DNA of 64,000 nucleotides from Allorhodopirellula heiligendammensis. Its GTDB lineage: Bacteria > Planctomycetota > Planctomycetia > Pirellulales > Pirellulaceae. The notes below the pieces were generated by a model. It was not told where the DNA came from and did not search any database. It worked only from the letters and a program-made list of their open reading frames with translations. The translations under genes and the position numbers were made by a program. The stretch spans positions 905,904 to 969,903 of the forward strand of contig NZ_SJPU01000003.1 in the NCBI RefSeq assembly GCF_007860105.1, in the 5' to 3' direction. Shown in pieces: positions 8,418-16,654 of this stretch; position 1 is the first letter of the stretch; each line of letters opens with the position of its first letter.

Positions 8418-9799
8418 GCGAGGAACTGATCGGTGCCGCGTACATTGTCTCGGCAATACTGTTTATCTTTGGATTGAAACTGCTGGGTTCTCCGGCGACC
8501 GCCGTGCGTGGCAACCAACTTTCAGCATTGGGCATGCTGGTGGCCGTGGTCGTCACGCTCGGGTCTCACGAGATTATCGACTACCGGTGGATCGGTGTGG
8601 CTGCCGTACTCGGTGCGATTGTGGGCGTGGTCTCAGCGCAGCGCGTCGCGATGACTGGGATGCCCGAAATGGTCGCGTTGTTTAACGGATCGGGAGGTTT
8701 GGCGAGTCTGCTGGTCGGATGGGCGGCACTTGATATGAGCGGCGGCACCGGTGAGGGTGATCCTCAGTCGGCCTTCACCGTCGTGACCGTCCTGCTATCG
8801 ATCCTGATCGGTGGTGTGACTTTTTCGGGGAGTATTGTGGCGTGGGGAAAACTGTCCGAAACGATCCCCAGCGGGGCGATTCGATTTCCCGGCCAACAGA
8901 TTGTCAGCCTGGCGATGCTGGTCGCTACGATTGGCTGTGGTGTCGCGATGGTTGCCCAGCCTGAGGTTTGGACGGGCACACTGATTTATGTCGTTATTGC
9001 ACTCTCGGTATTGCTCGGCGTGATGGCGGTCATTCCGATCGGCGGTGCTGACATGCCAGTCGTGATCTCGTTGCTCAACAGCTATTCCGGACTCGCTGCC
9101 TGTGCCGCTGGATTGGCTATCAACAATACGATCTTGATTGTGGCGGGGGCGCTCGTGGGTGCGGCCGGCATCATTCTGACGAATATCATGTGCAAGGCGA
9201 TGAATCGCTCGCTCAGCAACGTACTGTTCTCCGGGTTCACTGCCGCGAAGGCCGCGACAAAGGTAGAAGGTGAGGTCAAGCCGATCAATCCAGACGATGC
9301 GTACCTGATCTTAGAAGCCGCCTCATCGGTGGTGATGGTGCCGGGTTACGGCATGGCGGTCGCCCAGGCGCAGCATGTGGTGTGCGAGCTCGGCGAATTG
9401 TTGGAGGAAAACGGCGCTGAAGTGAGCTACGCGATCCACCCCGTCGCTGGACGAATGCCGGGGCACATGAATGTGCTATTGGCCGAAGCGAACGTTCCCT
9501 ATGATCAGCTCATTGAGATGGACGACATCAATCGCCGGATCGAGAATGTTGATGTCGTGATCGTGATCGGTGCCAACGACGTCGTCAATCCAGCGGCGCG
9601 TGAGGATGAGAACAGTCCCATTTATGGAATGCCGATCATCAACGTCGACCAAGCTCGTACGGTGTTTGTGCTCAAACGGTCGATGGCATCTGGTTTCTCC
9701 GGTGTCGACAATCCACTGTTCTTCAAGCAGAATACGCGGATGCTCTTCGGCGATGCCAAGCAATCACTTTCCAAGGTGATCTCGGCGTTCAAGAGCTAA
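8414..9799 (+). CDS. pntB: NAD(P) transhydrogenase subunit beta
   Basis: The 461-residue product supplies the remaining membrane helices (about 1-260) and the NADP(H)-binding domain III (about 285-461). Domain III is visible in IVPGYGMAVAQAQH-like VMVPGYGMAVAQAQHVV, YAIHPVAGRMPGHMNVLLAEA, VVIVIGANDVVNPAA and FVLKRSMASGFSGVDNPLFF. A CCGGAGG ribosome-binding sequence lies just upstream of the ATG inside pntAB. With the two preceding genes it forms a complete three-subunit transhydrogenase, a source of NADPH beside the pentose phosphate enzymes pgl and rpe found elsewhere in the window. Confidence 0.96.
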   Translation: MSEELIGAAYIVSAILFIFGLKLLGSPATAVRGNQLSALGMLVAVVVTLGSHEIIDYRWIGVAAVLGAIVGVVSAQRVAMTGMPEMVALFNGSGGLASLLVGWAALDMSGGTGEGDPQSAFTVVTVLLSILIGGVTFSGSIVAWGKLSETIPSGAIRFPGQQIVSLAMLVATIGCGVAMVAQPEVWTGTLIYVVIALSVLLGVMAVIPIGGADMPVVISLLNSYSGLAACAAGLAINNTILIVAGALVGAAGIILTNIMCKAMNRSLSNVLFSGFTAAKAATKVEGEVKPINPDDAYLILEAASSVVMVPGYGMAVAQAQHVVCELGELLEENGAEVSYAIHPVAGRMPGHMNVLLAEANVPYDQLIEMDDINRRIENVDVVIVIGANDVVNPAAREDENSPIYGMPIINVDQARTVFVLKRSMASGFSGVDNPLFFKQNTRMLFGDAKQSLSKVISAFKS

Positions 9800-9820
9800 C
9801 GCACCGTTGATTTGCAATCG

Positions 9821-9862
9821 CGAACCGCCAGCGAGATAGGGGCATGCCCCCGCGGCGGTTCG
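9821..9862 (+). terminator. Nested hairpin after pntB, terminator candidate
   Basis: A 9-bp stem (CGAACCGCC / GGCGGTTCG) encloses an inner palindrome (GGGGCATGCCCC, 9839-9850). It begins 21 nt after the pntB stop. There is no T-tract, so termination by Rho or a processing/stability role is as likely. Confidence 0.5.
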
Positions 9863-9933
9863 TCAGCTTACGTTGGGCGGTATATCTTCGTGAACAGGAT
9901 TGACGCCATCGTCCGCCAGCACAGATTTTTCAA

Positions 9934-11283
9934 TTGGTAAATACGCTTCTGCTGCCGGAACTTCGCGAGATGCTGGCGCTCAGCCAGGATTTGGAGCTGC
10001 GAGAATTCTGCACGGCCTTGAACGCGGGCCGGACAGCCGAGTTCATGGAAGGCCTCGATGACGCCGACGTCTGGCGGGTGCTGCAGTTTGCCGAGCCAGA
10101 GCGGCGGGCGGAGATCTTTGGCTATTTTGATGAAGACCGCCAGCTCGCCATGCTCGCCGATGAGCCGGCTGCCGAAACGGCGAGGTTGATTGAAGAGATC
10201 CCGGCAGATGATCGCGTCGACCTGATCCAAGGATTGCCGACGCAGGCGGTCGATGAGATCCTCCCCCTGCTGCCCACCAGTGAACGTCGCGACATTGAAC
10301 GATTGCGTTCCTATCCTGAGGGGACTGCCGGCGCGTTGATGACGACGGAGGTTGCCAAGCTAGCAGAGAAGCTCACCGTCAGTGAGGCGTTCGATGAACT
10401 GGCGGCGATCGCACGCGATCTCGAAACAATTTATTACCTCTACATCGTCGACGATAATAATCTCCTTCGCGGGATCGTCTCAACTCGGCAACTCGTTTCA
10501 TCGCTCAAGCATAAATCGCGTACGTTGGGCGAGCTGATGGAGACCGACGTCGTCGCCGCATTGGCCGGTGAGGATCAAGAATCGGTGGCTGAGAAGGTGG
10601 AGCGATTCAACCTGCTCGCGATACCCGTGATTGACTCAGGCCGCCAGATGCTCGGTATCATCACGCATGATGACGTGATCGACGTCGTTCGCGAAGAACT
10701 GACCGAGGACGCGCAGCGGATTGCTGCGGTTGAACCCTTTGACGATGACTTTTTGCGCATCGGACTATTCACTCTTTCCTACAAACGGGGGCTGTGGTTA
10801 ACCATTCTGTTTTTCGCGGCCTTGTTAACCGCCTTTGCCCTGCGGCACTACGAGAGCGAATTGGCAGTCAATGCCTGGTTGGTATGGTTTATTCCCCTGA
10901 TCATCAGTTCCGGAGGTAACTCGGGCAGTCAGTCGGCGACCCTGGTGATCACCGCGATGACGGGCGGTGAGGTTGAGTTGTCAGACCTGCCCAAGGTGTT
11001 ATCGCGTGAACTGCGTGTCGCGTTCATGCTCGGCGGTTTTCTGGCAGCGTTTGGATTTTTGGTGGCCCTCTTCGTGGCCCCCTCCGCAGTCGCCGCCATG
11101 GTGATTCCTATCACGCTTCTCGGCGTGATCATGTGTGGTTGCTTATGCGGCGTCACGCTGCCGATTCTCTTTAAACGCCTTGGCCTCGACCCGGCCTTGA
11201 TGAGTAATCCGTTCGTGGCCGGGATTGTGGATATCCTTGGCATTGTGATTTATATCAATGTCGCCCGACTGATCCTGGGCTAG
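9934..11283 (+). CDS. mgtE: Magnesium transporter MgtE
   Basis: MgtE is a Mg2+ channel of the inner membrane gated by its own cytoplasmic Mg2+-sensing domains. The 449-residue product has the N-domain (about 15-125, with DDADVWRVLQF and ERRDIERLRSYPEGTAGALMTTE), two CBS domains (about 125-255) and a C-terminal membrane domain with five helices (about 280-449). The latter contains the pore signature PLIISSGGNSGSQSATLVI and ends with GIVDILGIVIYINVARLIL. The frame opens with TTG at 9934 and gives a standard N-terminus (LLLPELREMLA); an internal ATG would cut into the N-domain. I see no M-box riboswitch upstream. Confidence 0.93.
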   Translation: MVNTLLLPELREMLALSQDLELREFCTALNAGRTAEFMEGLDDADVWRVLQFAEPERRAEIFGYFDEDRQLAMLADEPAAETARLIEEIPADDRVDLIQGLPTQAVDEILPLLPTSERRDIERLRSYPEGTAGALMTTEVAKLAEKLTVSEAFDELAAIARDLETIYYLYIVDDNNLLRGIVSTRQLVSSLKHKSRTLGELMETDVVAALAGEDQESVAEKVERFNLLAIPVIDSGRQMLGIITHDDVIDVVREELTEDAQRIAAVEPFDDDFLRIGLFTLSYKRGLWLTILFFAALLTAFALRHYESELAVNAWLVWFIPLIISSGGNSGSQSATLVITAMTGGEVELSDLPKVLSRELRVAFMLGGFLAAFGFLVALFVAPSAVAAMVIPITLLGVIMCGCLCGVTLPILFKRLGLDPALMSNPFVAGIVDILGIVIYINVARLILG

Positions 11284-11303
11284 TTCAGCAAGAGGTGAGA
11301 TCG

Positions 11304-12659
11304 ATGAAATTCATGCCCCGTCGTGGGATCGGCTACACGCTGATGGTATTCCTGGCCGGCATGGCTGGCGTGACGAATGTCGCGGCATCTGAGTTTTACG
11401 TCGCTACGGACGGGGATGACAATCAACCCGGCACGCTCGAACAACCATTCGCATCGATTCATCGGGCGCAGGAGGTCGTCGGGCCAGGCGATACGGTCTT
11501 TGTGCGCGGTGGGACGTACCACGTGCAGGAATCGCAGATCTCCCGGACCGAGCGTATTTGGGCTTATGTGACGTGGCTTCACAAAAGCGGTACGCCGGAC
11601 AACCGAATTAATTACTGGGCCTATCAAGACGAGCAGCCTGTGTTCGACTTCTCCGAAGTCAGGCCGCGCGGCAAGCGAGTGCACGCCTTTGAGGTCACTG
11701 GATCTTGGATCCATCTGCGCGGACTGGAGGTGGTAGGCGTGCAGGTCACGATCCCATCGCATACTCAGTCGATCTGCTTCGCTAACAATGGCAGTCACAA
11801 TATTTTCGAGCAGCTGAGCATGCACGACGGCCACGCGATCGGAATCTACAGCGTTCGCGGTTCAGACAATCTGTTTCTCAATTGCGACGCGTATCGTAAT
11901 GATGATCCCGTCTCCGAAGGTGGTCGTGGTGGCAATGTCGATGGATTTGGGTGCCATCCGACACCGGGTAGCACCGGCAATGTTTTTCGAGGCTGCCGCG
12001 CCTGGTTCAATAGCGATGACGGATTCGACTGCATTTCAGCGTCGGAATCCGTCACGTTCGAACATTGCTGGGCGTTCTGGAATGGGTACTCGCCAGGATT
12101 CGAGCGCCGTGCCGACGGGAATGGATTCAAGGCTGGCGGGTACGGGTCTTTGTCGGTGCGGCGATTGCCCAGTCCGATTCCTCGACATCGAGTACAGTTC
12201 TGCGTCGCAGCTAAGAATAAAAATTGCGGTTTCTACGCGAATCACCACATCGGTGGTGTCGACTGGTTTAACAACACCGCTTTTCGAAACGGTGCCAACT
12301 TTAATTTTCTTTCACGATTGCCTGACAACGTTACCGATGTGCCAGGATACGGGCACCGCATTAAAAACAATCTAAGTTTCGGCAGCCGCAACTCGGTCGT
12401 TCAACTGAATTACGAGGAATGCGAGCTATCGCATAATTCATTCGACATCGATATGGAACTGTCGGAAAAGGATTTCGTTGGGCTCGATGAAAGTCAGCTC
12501 GCAGCTCCGCGCCAAACCAATGGTGAGTTACCTAGGATATCGCTGCTGCACCTCACGCCCGATAGTCCCCTGGTGGACGCGGGCGTGGACATTGGATTTC
12601 CGTTTCACGGCCAGACGCCTGACTGTGGCGCGTTTGAATTCGTTCCCAGCGAGGGATAG
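11304..12659 (+). CDS. Secreted right-handed beta-helix protein
   Basis: The 451-residue protein has a signal peptide (GIGYTLMVFLAGMAGVTNVAA, cleavage near VAASE). A pectate-lyase-like beta-helix follows, opening with EFYVATDGDDNQPGTLEQPF and ASIHRAQEVVGPGDTVFVRGG, the classic DUF1565-type entry. The repeats typical of the fold are seen at FENCDAYRN-like FLNCDAYRNDDP, FRGCRAWFNSDDGFDCI and NNTAFRNG. I prefer the ATG at 11304, which has AGGTGA 5 nt upstream, over an in-frame GTG at 11295. Likely role: polysaccharide lyase or glycan-binding protein outside the cytoplasm; the substrate cannot be read from sequence. Confidence 0.85.
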   Translation: MKFMPRRGIGYTLMVFLAGMAGVTNVAASEFYVATDGDDNQPGTLEQPFASIHRAQEVVGPGDTVFVRGGTYHVQESQISRTERIWAYVTWLHKSGTPDNRINYWAYQDEQPVFDFSEVRPRGKRVHAFEVTGSWIHLRGLEVVGVQVTIPSHTQSICFANNGSHNIFEQLSMHDGHAIGIYSVRGSDNLFLNCDAYRNDDPVSEGGRGGNVDGFGCHPTPGSTGNVFRGCRAWFNSDDGFDCISASESVTFEHCWAFWNGYSPGFERRADGNGFKAGGYGSLSVRRLPSPIPRHRVQFCVAAKNKNCGFYANHHIGGVDWFNNTAFRNGANFNFLSRLPDNVTDVPGYGHRIKNNLSFGSRNSVVQLNYEECELSHNSFDIDMELSEKDFVGLDESQLAAPRQTNGELPRISLLHLTPDSPLVDAGVDIGFPFHGQTPDCGAFEFVPSEG

Positions 12660-12704
12660 TCGCGTCTTAGTGAGGCCGGGCTGGTGCCTCAGGGCCAATA
12701 CCAC

Positions 12705-12765
12705 AAAATCGACCGCCGGGCGGCTTGCGCCGCTCCGCTAAGAGTTTACCGGGCGGTTTGATTTT
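12705..12765. terminator. Bidirectional terminator between convergent genes
   Basis: An interrupted 12-bp stem pairs AAAATC and ACCGCC (12705-12717) with GGCGGT and GATTTT (12753-12765), so both strands read into a short T-run. It sits between the beta-helix gene (plus) and leuA (minus), where a shared terminator is expected. Confidence 0.6.
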
Positions 12766-12854
12766 GGGCGCCGCGAGGAGCCAGCGGCCCGGCCGGCGAC
12801 GGTGCTGACGGCCTCCTCAACAAAAGCCACCTCAATCACATGTGACGGCAGCCA

Positions 12855-14459
12855 TTACGGCTGAGGCAGGTCGCTTTCTTCGCCGACTTCGTCTCCCGAG
12901 ACGATCCGATCGATCGCATTGAGAATGGCGAAGATGGTGCTTTCGACGCTATCGGTGCTAACTCCGACCCCGCGATAGGTGCGTCCTTTGTGCTCGACCT
13001 CCAAATTGACTTCCGCAATGGCGTCACGACCGAGCGTAGCGCTGCGGACGCGGAAGTCCTTGCAGACCAGCTCAATTCCTGTGATCTTCTCGACGGCCCA
13101 GAAGGCCGCGTCAATGGGACCATCGCCTTGCTCAACCTGTTCGGTGAACTCCTCGCCGCCGTGGCCCAGGGTCACACGCACTCGCGGCGTCTGGCTGCGA
13201 GAACTCGTGACTTCATAGTCCAGCAAACTCCATTGCGAAATCTCCGGTCCACTAATTTGTTGCTGGACCAGAGCCACGATGTCTCCGTCGTAGATCTCCT
13301 TCTTTTTGTCCGCGAGTACTTTGAAGCTATCGAAGACCTGCTGTAACTGCTCACCACTGATCGTGAAACCCAATTGTTTTGCCCGGTCGGCCAGAGCTGC
13401 CCGTCCACTGTGTTTGCCCAGCACCAGGTCGGTCTTCGCGAAGCCAACTTCCTCCGGTGACATGATCTCGTACGTGCTGCGTTCCTTCAGCATCCCGTCT
13501 TGATGGATTCCGGATTCGTGGGCAAATGCGTTGCGACCCACAATTGCTTTATTGCGTTGCACGTGGATGCCGGTCGTTTTACTGACCAAGCGACTGACAG
13601 GGACGAGCCGACGAGAATTAATACCAGTAGTCAGGTTCAAGCAATCTCGCCGAGTTTGAATCGCCATCACGATCTCTTCCAAGGCAGCATTCCCAGCACG
13701 CTCGCCAATCCCATTAATCGTGCATTCGATTTGGCCGGCTCCGCCGGCGACGGCCGCCAGCGAGTTGGCAACGGCCATTCCTAAGTCGTTGTGGCAATGC
13801 GTGCTCAAGACCGCTTTGTCGATATTGGGAACACGATTGCGAAGCATCTGGAAACGCTCGAAGACCTCGGCGGGCGTGGCATAGCCCACCGTGTCGGGAA
13901 CGTTGATTGTTGTGGCGCCAGCGTCAATTGCCGCCTCCACGACGCGGCACAAGAAATCGTGCTCGGTGCGGCAGGCGTCCTCAGGAGAGAACTCGACGTC
14001 ATCACAATGCGACACCGCTCGCTTGACTCCCGCGATCGCCCGCTCGACGATTTCATCGGTCGTCATCCGCAATTTAAATTGCCGGTGGATTGCGCTGGTA
14101 GCCAGGAACACATGGATGCGGCTGCTCGGGGCGACCTTGAGGGCCTCCCATGCGCGGTCGATGTCCTTTTCATTGCACCGCGCCAAACCGCAGATTGTGG
14201 CACCGCGAATCGTTGCGGCAATCTGCCGAACGGCTTCGAAATCACCTGGCGAGGCAATCGGGAAACCTGCCTCAATCACGTCGACGCCCATTTCGGCTAA
14301 CGCCGCCGCCACCTCGAGTTTCTCCGCCAGGTTCATGCTCGCCCCGGGCGACTGCTCGCCATCGCGAAGCGTGGTGTCGAAAATGCGAATGTGACGCGGT
14401 TCGGTGGCGGGGGTTGGTTCGGCTGCGGCGGAATCCGCAACGGGCATGGGATCGGACAT
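12855..14459 (-). CDS. leuA: 2-isopropylmalate synthase
   Basis: LeuA condenses acetyl-CoA with 2-oxoisovalerate, the committed step of leucine synthesis. The 534-residue product has the HMGL-like TIM barrel with RIFDTTLRDGEQSPGASM (24-41), the metal ligands STHCHNDLGMAVANS (about 216-230) and NGIGERAGNAALEE. It then has the linker with HESGIHQDGMLK and the C-terminal LeuA dimer/allosteric domain (about 400-525) that binds leucine. The start is the ATG at 14459. Expression is very probably controlled by the leader peptide and terminator upstream at 14523-14716, so leucine would act both on transcription and on the enzyme. leuB, leuC and leuD are not in the window. Confidence 0.96.
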   Translation of the reverse strand: MSDPMPVADSAAAEPTPATEPRHIRIFDTTLRDGEQSPGASMNLAEKLEVAAALAEMGVDVIEAGFPIASPGDFEAVRQIAATIRGATICGLARCNEKDIDRAWEALKVAPSSRIHVFLATSAIHRQFKLRMTTDEIVERAIAGVKRAVSHCDDVEFSPEDACRTEHDFLCRVVEAAIDAGATTINVPDTVGYATPAEVFERFQMLRNRVPNIDKAVLSTHCHNDLGMAVANSLAAVAGGAGQIECTINGIGERAGNAALEEIVMAIQTRRDCLNLTTGINSRRLVPVSRLVSKTTGIHVQRNKAIVGRNAFAHESGIHQDGMLKERSTYEIMSPEEVGFAKTDLVLGKHSGRAALADRAKQLGFTISGEQLQQVFDSFKVLADKKKEIYDGDIVALVQQQISGPEISQWSLLDYEVTSSRSQTPRVRVTLGHGGEEFTEQVEQGDGPIDAAFWAVEKITGIELVCKDFRVRSATLGRDAIAEVNLEVEHKGRTYRGVGVSTDSVESTIFAILNAIDRIVSGDEVGEESDLPQP

Positions 14460-14522
14460 GGCAGTTCAAAAGGTGGTGAGAATGGAAAACGAGTGGCAAA
14501 CGGTGGCGGACGACGAGCACAT

Positions 14523-14560
14523 AAAAAAAGCCCGAGACGCAATTTCAGGCGGCTCGGGCT
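14523..14560 (-). terminator. Attenuator terminator in the leuA leader
   Basis: On the minus strand AGCCCGAG pairs perfectly with CTCGGGCT, with a further CGC/GCG pairing inside, and the 3' arm is followed by seven T residues. It lies 64-101 nt upstream of the leuA ATG and downstream of a leucine-rich leader peptide. It therefore terminates the leuA transcript itself and not a preceding gene; no minus-strand gene lies upstream. Confidence 0.85.
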
Positions 14561-14623
14561 AATTCGTGTTCAGCTGTGTGCGGAAAAGCGACGCTCTACG
14601 GTCACACGACGAATCGGCTCGAG
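14553..14623 (-). promoter_or_regulatory. Antiterminator pairing of the leuA attenuator
   Basis: A 15-nt leader segment CTCGAGCCGATTCGT (14623-14609, minus strand) can pair at 14 of 15 positions at most and at least 13, one a G-U, with ACGAATTAGCCCGAG (14567-14553). The second segment contains the whole 5' arm of the terminator, so the two structures exclude each other. The first segment lies after the leucine codons and about 7 nt before the leader stop. A ribosome stalled on leucine codons would leave it free, whereas one at the stop codon would cover it. That is the geometry of a classical amino-acid attenuator. Confidence 0.75.
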
Positions 14624-14679
14624 CTGCCGGGAAGCAGACCGAGGTCGAGGAGTAGTCGTAGGGCTAGTCGATTTCGCAT
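14602..14679 (-). CDS. leuL: Leucine-rich leader peptide of leuA
   Basis: A 25-codon frame (ATG at 14679, TGA at 14602-14604) encodes a peptide with eight leucines among residues 5-16, in the pattern L-A-L-R-L-L-L-D-L-G-L-L. Codons used are CTA (three), CTC (three), CTG and CTT. It is followed by the antiterminator segment and then the terminator. No Shine-Dalgarno sequence precedes it, and the predicted transcription start is within a few bases of the ATG, so it may be read as a leaderless message. Its job is presumed to be sensing charged leucyl-tRNA, not making a functional peptide. Confidence 0.8.
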   Translation of the reverse strand: MRNRLALRLLLDLGLLPGSSSRFVV

Positions 14680-14686
14680 GTTTTGC

Positions 14687-14716
14687 AGAATAAACAGTGG
14701 TTCCGGTGCGCGTCAA
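14687..14716 (-). promoter_or_regulatory. Promoter of the leuL-leuA transcript
   Basis: TTGACG (14716-14711) and TATTCT (14692-14687) are separated by 18 bp on the minus strand, a good sigma-70-type match. The start would fall near 14680, immediately before the leader-peptide ATG. Confidence 0.6.
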
Positions 14717-14961
14717 GTGGTGCGTAAAACACCCCGCTTGCCACCCAAGACGGGCGATGACCTTACCGGGTTCGCATATGCACTGGTCCGCAACAAAGTT
14801 TTTTCACGCGGGGTTGCTTCTGGCTTGATTCAACGCGATAGCGGTTCACGCCGGACTAGGGTCGGCGAAGTCCTCCACGAGCAGGTTCTCCGCGGGGTGC
14901 ATGGGAAACATGGTCCGGAAAAAATCCATTAAGCTGTTGGCCGAACGTAACCTTTGCGTAA

Positions 14962-14977
14962 TGTCAGCTCACTGACA
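14962..14977. promoter_or_regulatory. Putative operator TGTCA-N6-TGACA upstream of the sulfatase
   Basis: TGTCAGCTCACTGACA is a 5-bp-arm inverted repeat (7-bp arms if flanking A/T is counted) centred about 51 bp before the sulfatase ATG. The same arms with the same 6-bp spacer recur at 16610-16625 before the next operon. The rest of 14717-15020 contains no gene I can support. Confidence 0.45.
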
Positions 14978-15020
14978 TCCGCACCGACCATCGCCCACTT
15001 TAACTGGTGCGCAGCCAATC

Positions 15021-16490
15021 ATGCTATCGAATCAAACGCACGCCCTATTCCATCGTCTGCTGTATATGATCGTCGTCCTGTGCGGGTCGGCGGCAGTGCC
15101 CTGCTGTCATGGCGATGAAACGGTAGCGAGCACTCCCCATGTGGCACCGCCGGCGCACGTGGTGTTGGTCATGAGCGACGACCAGGGTTGGGGCCAGACA
15201 GGGTATTACAACCATCCAATTTTAAAGACTCCGCATCTTGATGCGATGGCAGCCAATGGGCTGCGTTTGGACCGCTTCTATGCCGGTGGACCGGTGTGCT
15301 CACCGACTCGCGCGAGCGTGCTGACGGGGCGGACACATGATCGCACGGGGGTTCTATCTCATGGAGATGCGCTCCGACATCAAGAGAAAACTCTTCCTCA
15401 AGCAATGCAGAATGCCGGATATGCTACCGGACATTTTGGTAAATGGCATCTCAATGGCTTGCGTGGCGCGGGCGCTCCTATTCTGGCAAGTGACACCCAT
15501 CATCCTGGAACCTTTGGCTTCGATGAATGGCTCTCGGTTACAAACTTTTTCGATCTCAACCCGATTCTAAGTCGGCAAGGAGAGTTCGAAGACTTTCGCG
15601 GCGACTCCTCTGAGATTATCGTCGCCGAGGCGCTCGATTTCATTGGGCGGCAGCAACAATCCAACCATCCTTCCTTCACTGTCATCTGGTACGGGTCCCC
15701 ACATAGCCCGTTCTTGGCCAACCCTGACGACACCAAAGGTTTCGACCACCTCAATGCGAACGGGCAACAGCATCACGGTGAACTGGTCGCCATGGATCGA
15801 AGTATCGGTACACTGCGTGCTGGCTTGCGTGAGCTGGGGATCGCAGACAATACACTGGTGTGGTTCAACAGTGATAACGGTGGATTGCCCGGTGTTGGTG
15901 CGGACTCCGTCGGCGGGTTGCGGGGGTTCAAGGGATCCGTATACGAAGGTGGGCTGCGTGTGCCGGGAATCGTCGAGTGGCCAGCGGGTATCAAGCCACG
16001 GATCTCTGAATATCCCTCGGGCGTGGTCGACATATTCCCTACCCTGGCCGAATTGGTGGGAATTCCAAGTGACCGCATGGGCCTCCCAGTCGATGGCATC
16101 AGCTTGGTACCGCTCTTTACTTCCGACCTCACTCGGCGTGAAAAGCCGTTACCATTTCAGTACAACGACAAGACGGTTCTGATCGATAATGACGATAAAC
16201 TGATCCTCAATCGTAAAACGGGCCGCCTCGAACTGTACGACCTCGACGCCGACCCGCACGAGTCCACCAACCTTGCCAGTTCCCAACCGGAGAGGGCTTC
16301 CGCGTTGCAGCAGCAGACGATCGAGCTGAGCAAATCGATCGCCCGCAGCGCTACCGGAAAAGACTATCCCGAAGGCCAGCTGCTCAAAGAAAAGCCCAGT
16401 CGCCGCTATTGGGTGCAGGACCCTGCTTATCAACCGTATCTCGATCGCCTGTTTGCACGGCCTGAGTATCAGCGTGAAAGCCAACGTTGA
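15021..16490 (+). CDS. Secreted sulfatase
   Basis: The 489-residue protein has an N-terminal hydrophobic segment ([17 protein letters not shown]; possibly lipobox-like, with cysteines near 28-29) and a formylglycine-dependent sulfatase domain. Metal ligands Asp53-Asp54 ([10 protein letters not shown]), the modified Cys93 in [19 protein letters not shown], and FNSDNGG with the second Asp/Asn metal pair are intact. A C-terminal four-stranded subdomain carries [15 protein letters not shown]. It hydrolyses sulfate esters, most likely of a polysaccharide in the periplasm or outside. Planctomycetes typically encode many such enzymes. A TGTCA-N6-TGACA palindrome upstream is shared with the following isomerase/DJ-1 pair. 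Confidence 0.93.
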   Translation: MLSNQTHALFHRLLYMIVVLCGSAAVPCCHGDETVASTPHVAPPAHVVLVMSDDQGWGQTGYYNHPILKTPHLDAMAANGLRLDRFYAGGPVCSPTRASVLTGRTHDRTGVLSHGDALRHQEKTLPQAMQNAGYATGHFGKWHLNGLRGAGAPILASDTHHPGTFGFDEWLSVTNFFDLNPILSRQGEFEDFRGDSSEIIVAEALDFIGRQQQSNHPSFTVIWYGSPHSPFLANPDDTKGFDHLNANGQQHHGELVAMDRSIGTLRAGLRELGIADNTLVWFNSDNGGLPGVGADSVGGLRGFKGSVYEGGLRVPGIVEWPAGIKPRISEYPSGVVDIFPTLAELVGIPSDRMGLPVDGISLVPLFTSDLTRREKPLPFQYNDKTVLIDNDDKLILNRKTGRLELYDLDADPHESTNLASSQPERASALQQQTIELSKSIARSATGKDYPEGQLLKEKPSRRYWVQDPAYQPYLDRLFARPEYQRESQR

Positions 16491-16609
16491 CACTACGATC
16501 GTCTGCATTTCCGATGGATGCGATGCCTGCCGTTTCCCTTGGTGGTGACCCCCATTCGTCATCGCCTCGGCAGACCCGATCTACCTCCAATTGACTCGCC
16601 CTTTCCCTG

Positions 16610-16625
16610 TGTCACAAAAATGACA
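16610..16625. promoter_or_regulatory. Putative operator TGTCA-N6-TGACA upstream of the TIM-barrel/DJ-1 pair
   Basis: TGTCACAAAAATGACA has the same 5-bp arms and 6-bp spacer as the site at 14962-14977. It lies 29 bp before the ATG at 16655. The outer bases (CCCTG/CAGGG, 16605-16628) extend the symmetry, so it could alternatively be a weak terminator hairpin for the sulfatase gene. Confidence 0.45.
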
Positions 16626-16654
16626 GGGTACGTCACCTGCTAAGAGGAAAGCTG

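Noticed and set aside
9800..9933. Possible M-box magnesium riboswitch before mgtE
   Set aside because: The leader is short and mostly occupied by the hairpin after pntB; I see none of the conserved M-box helices.
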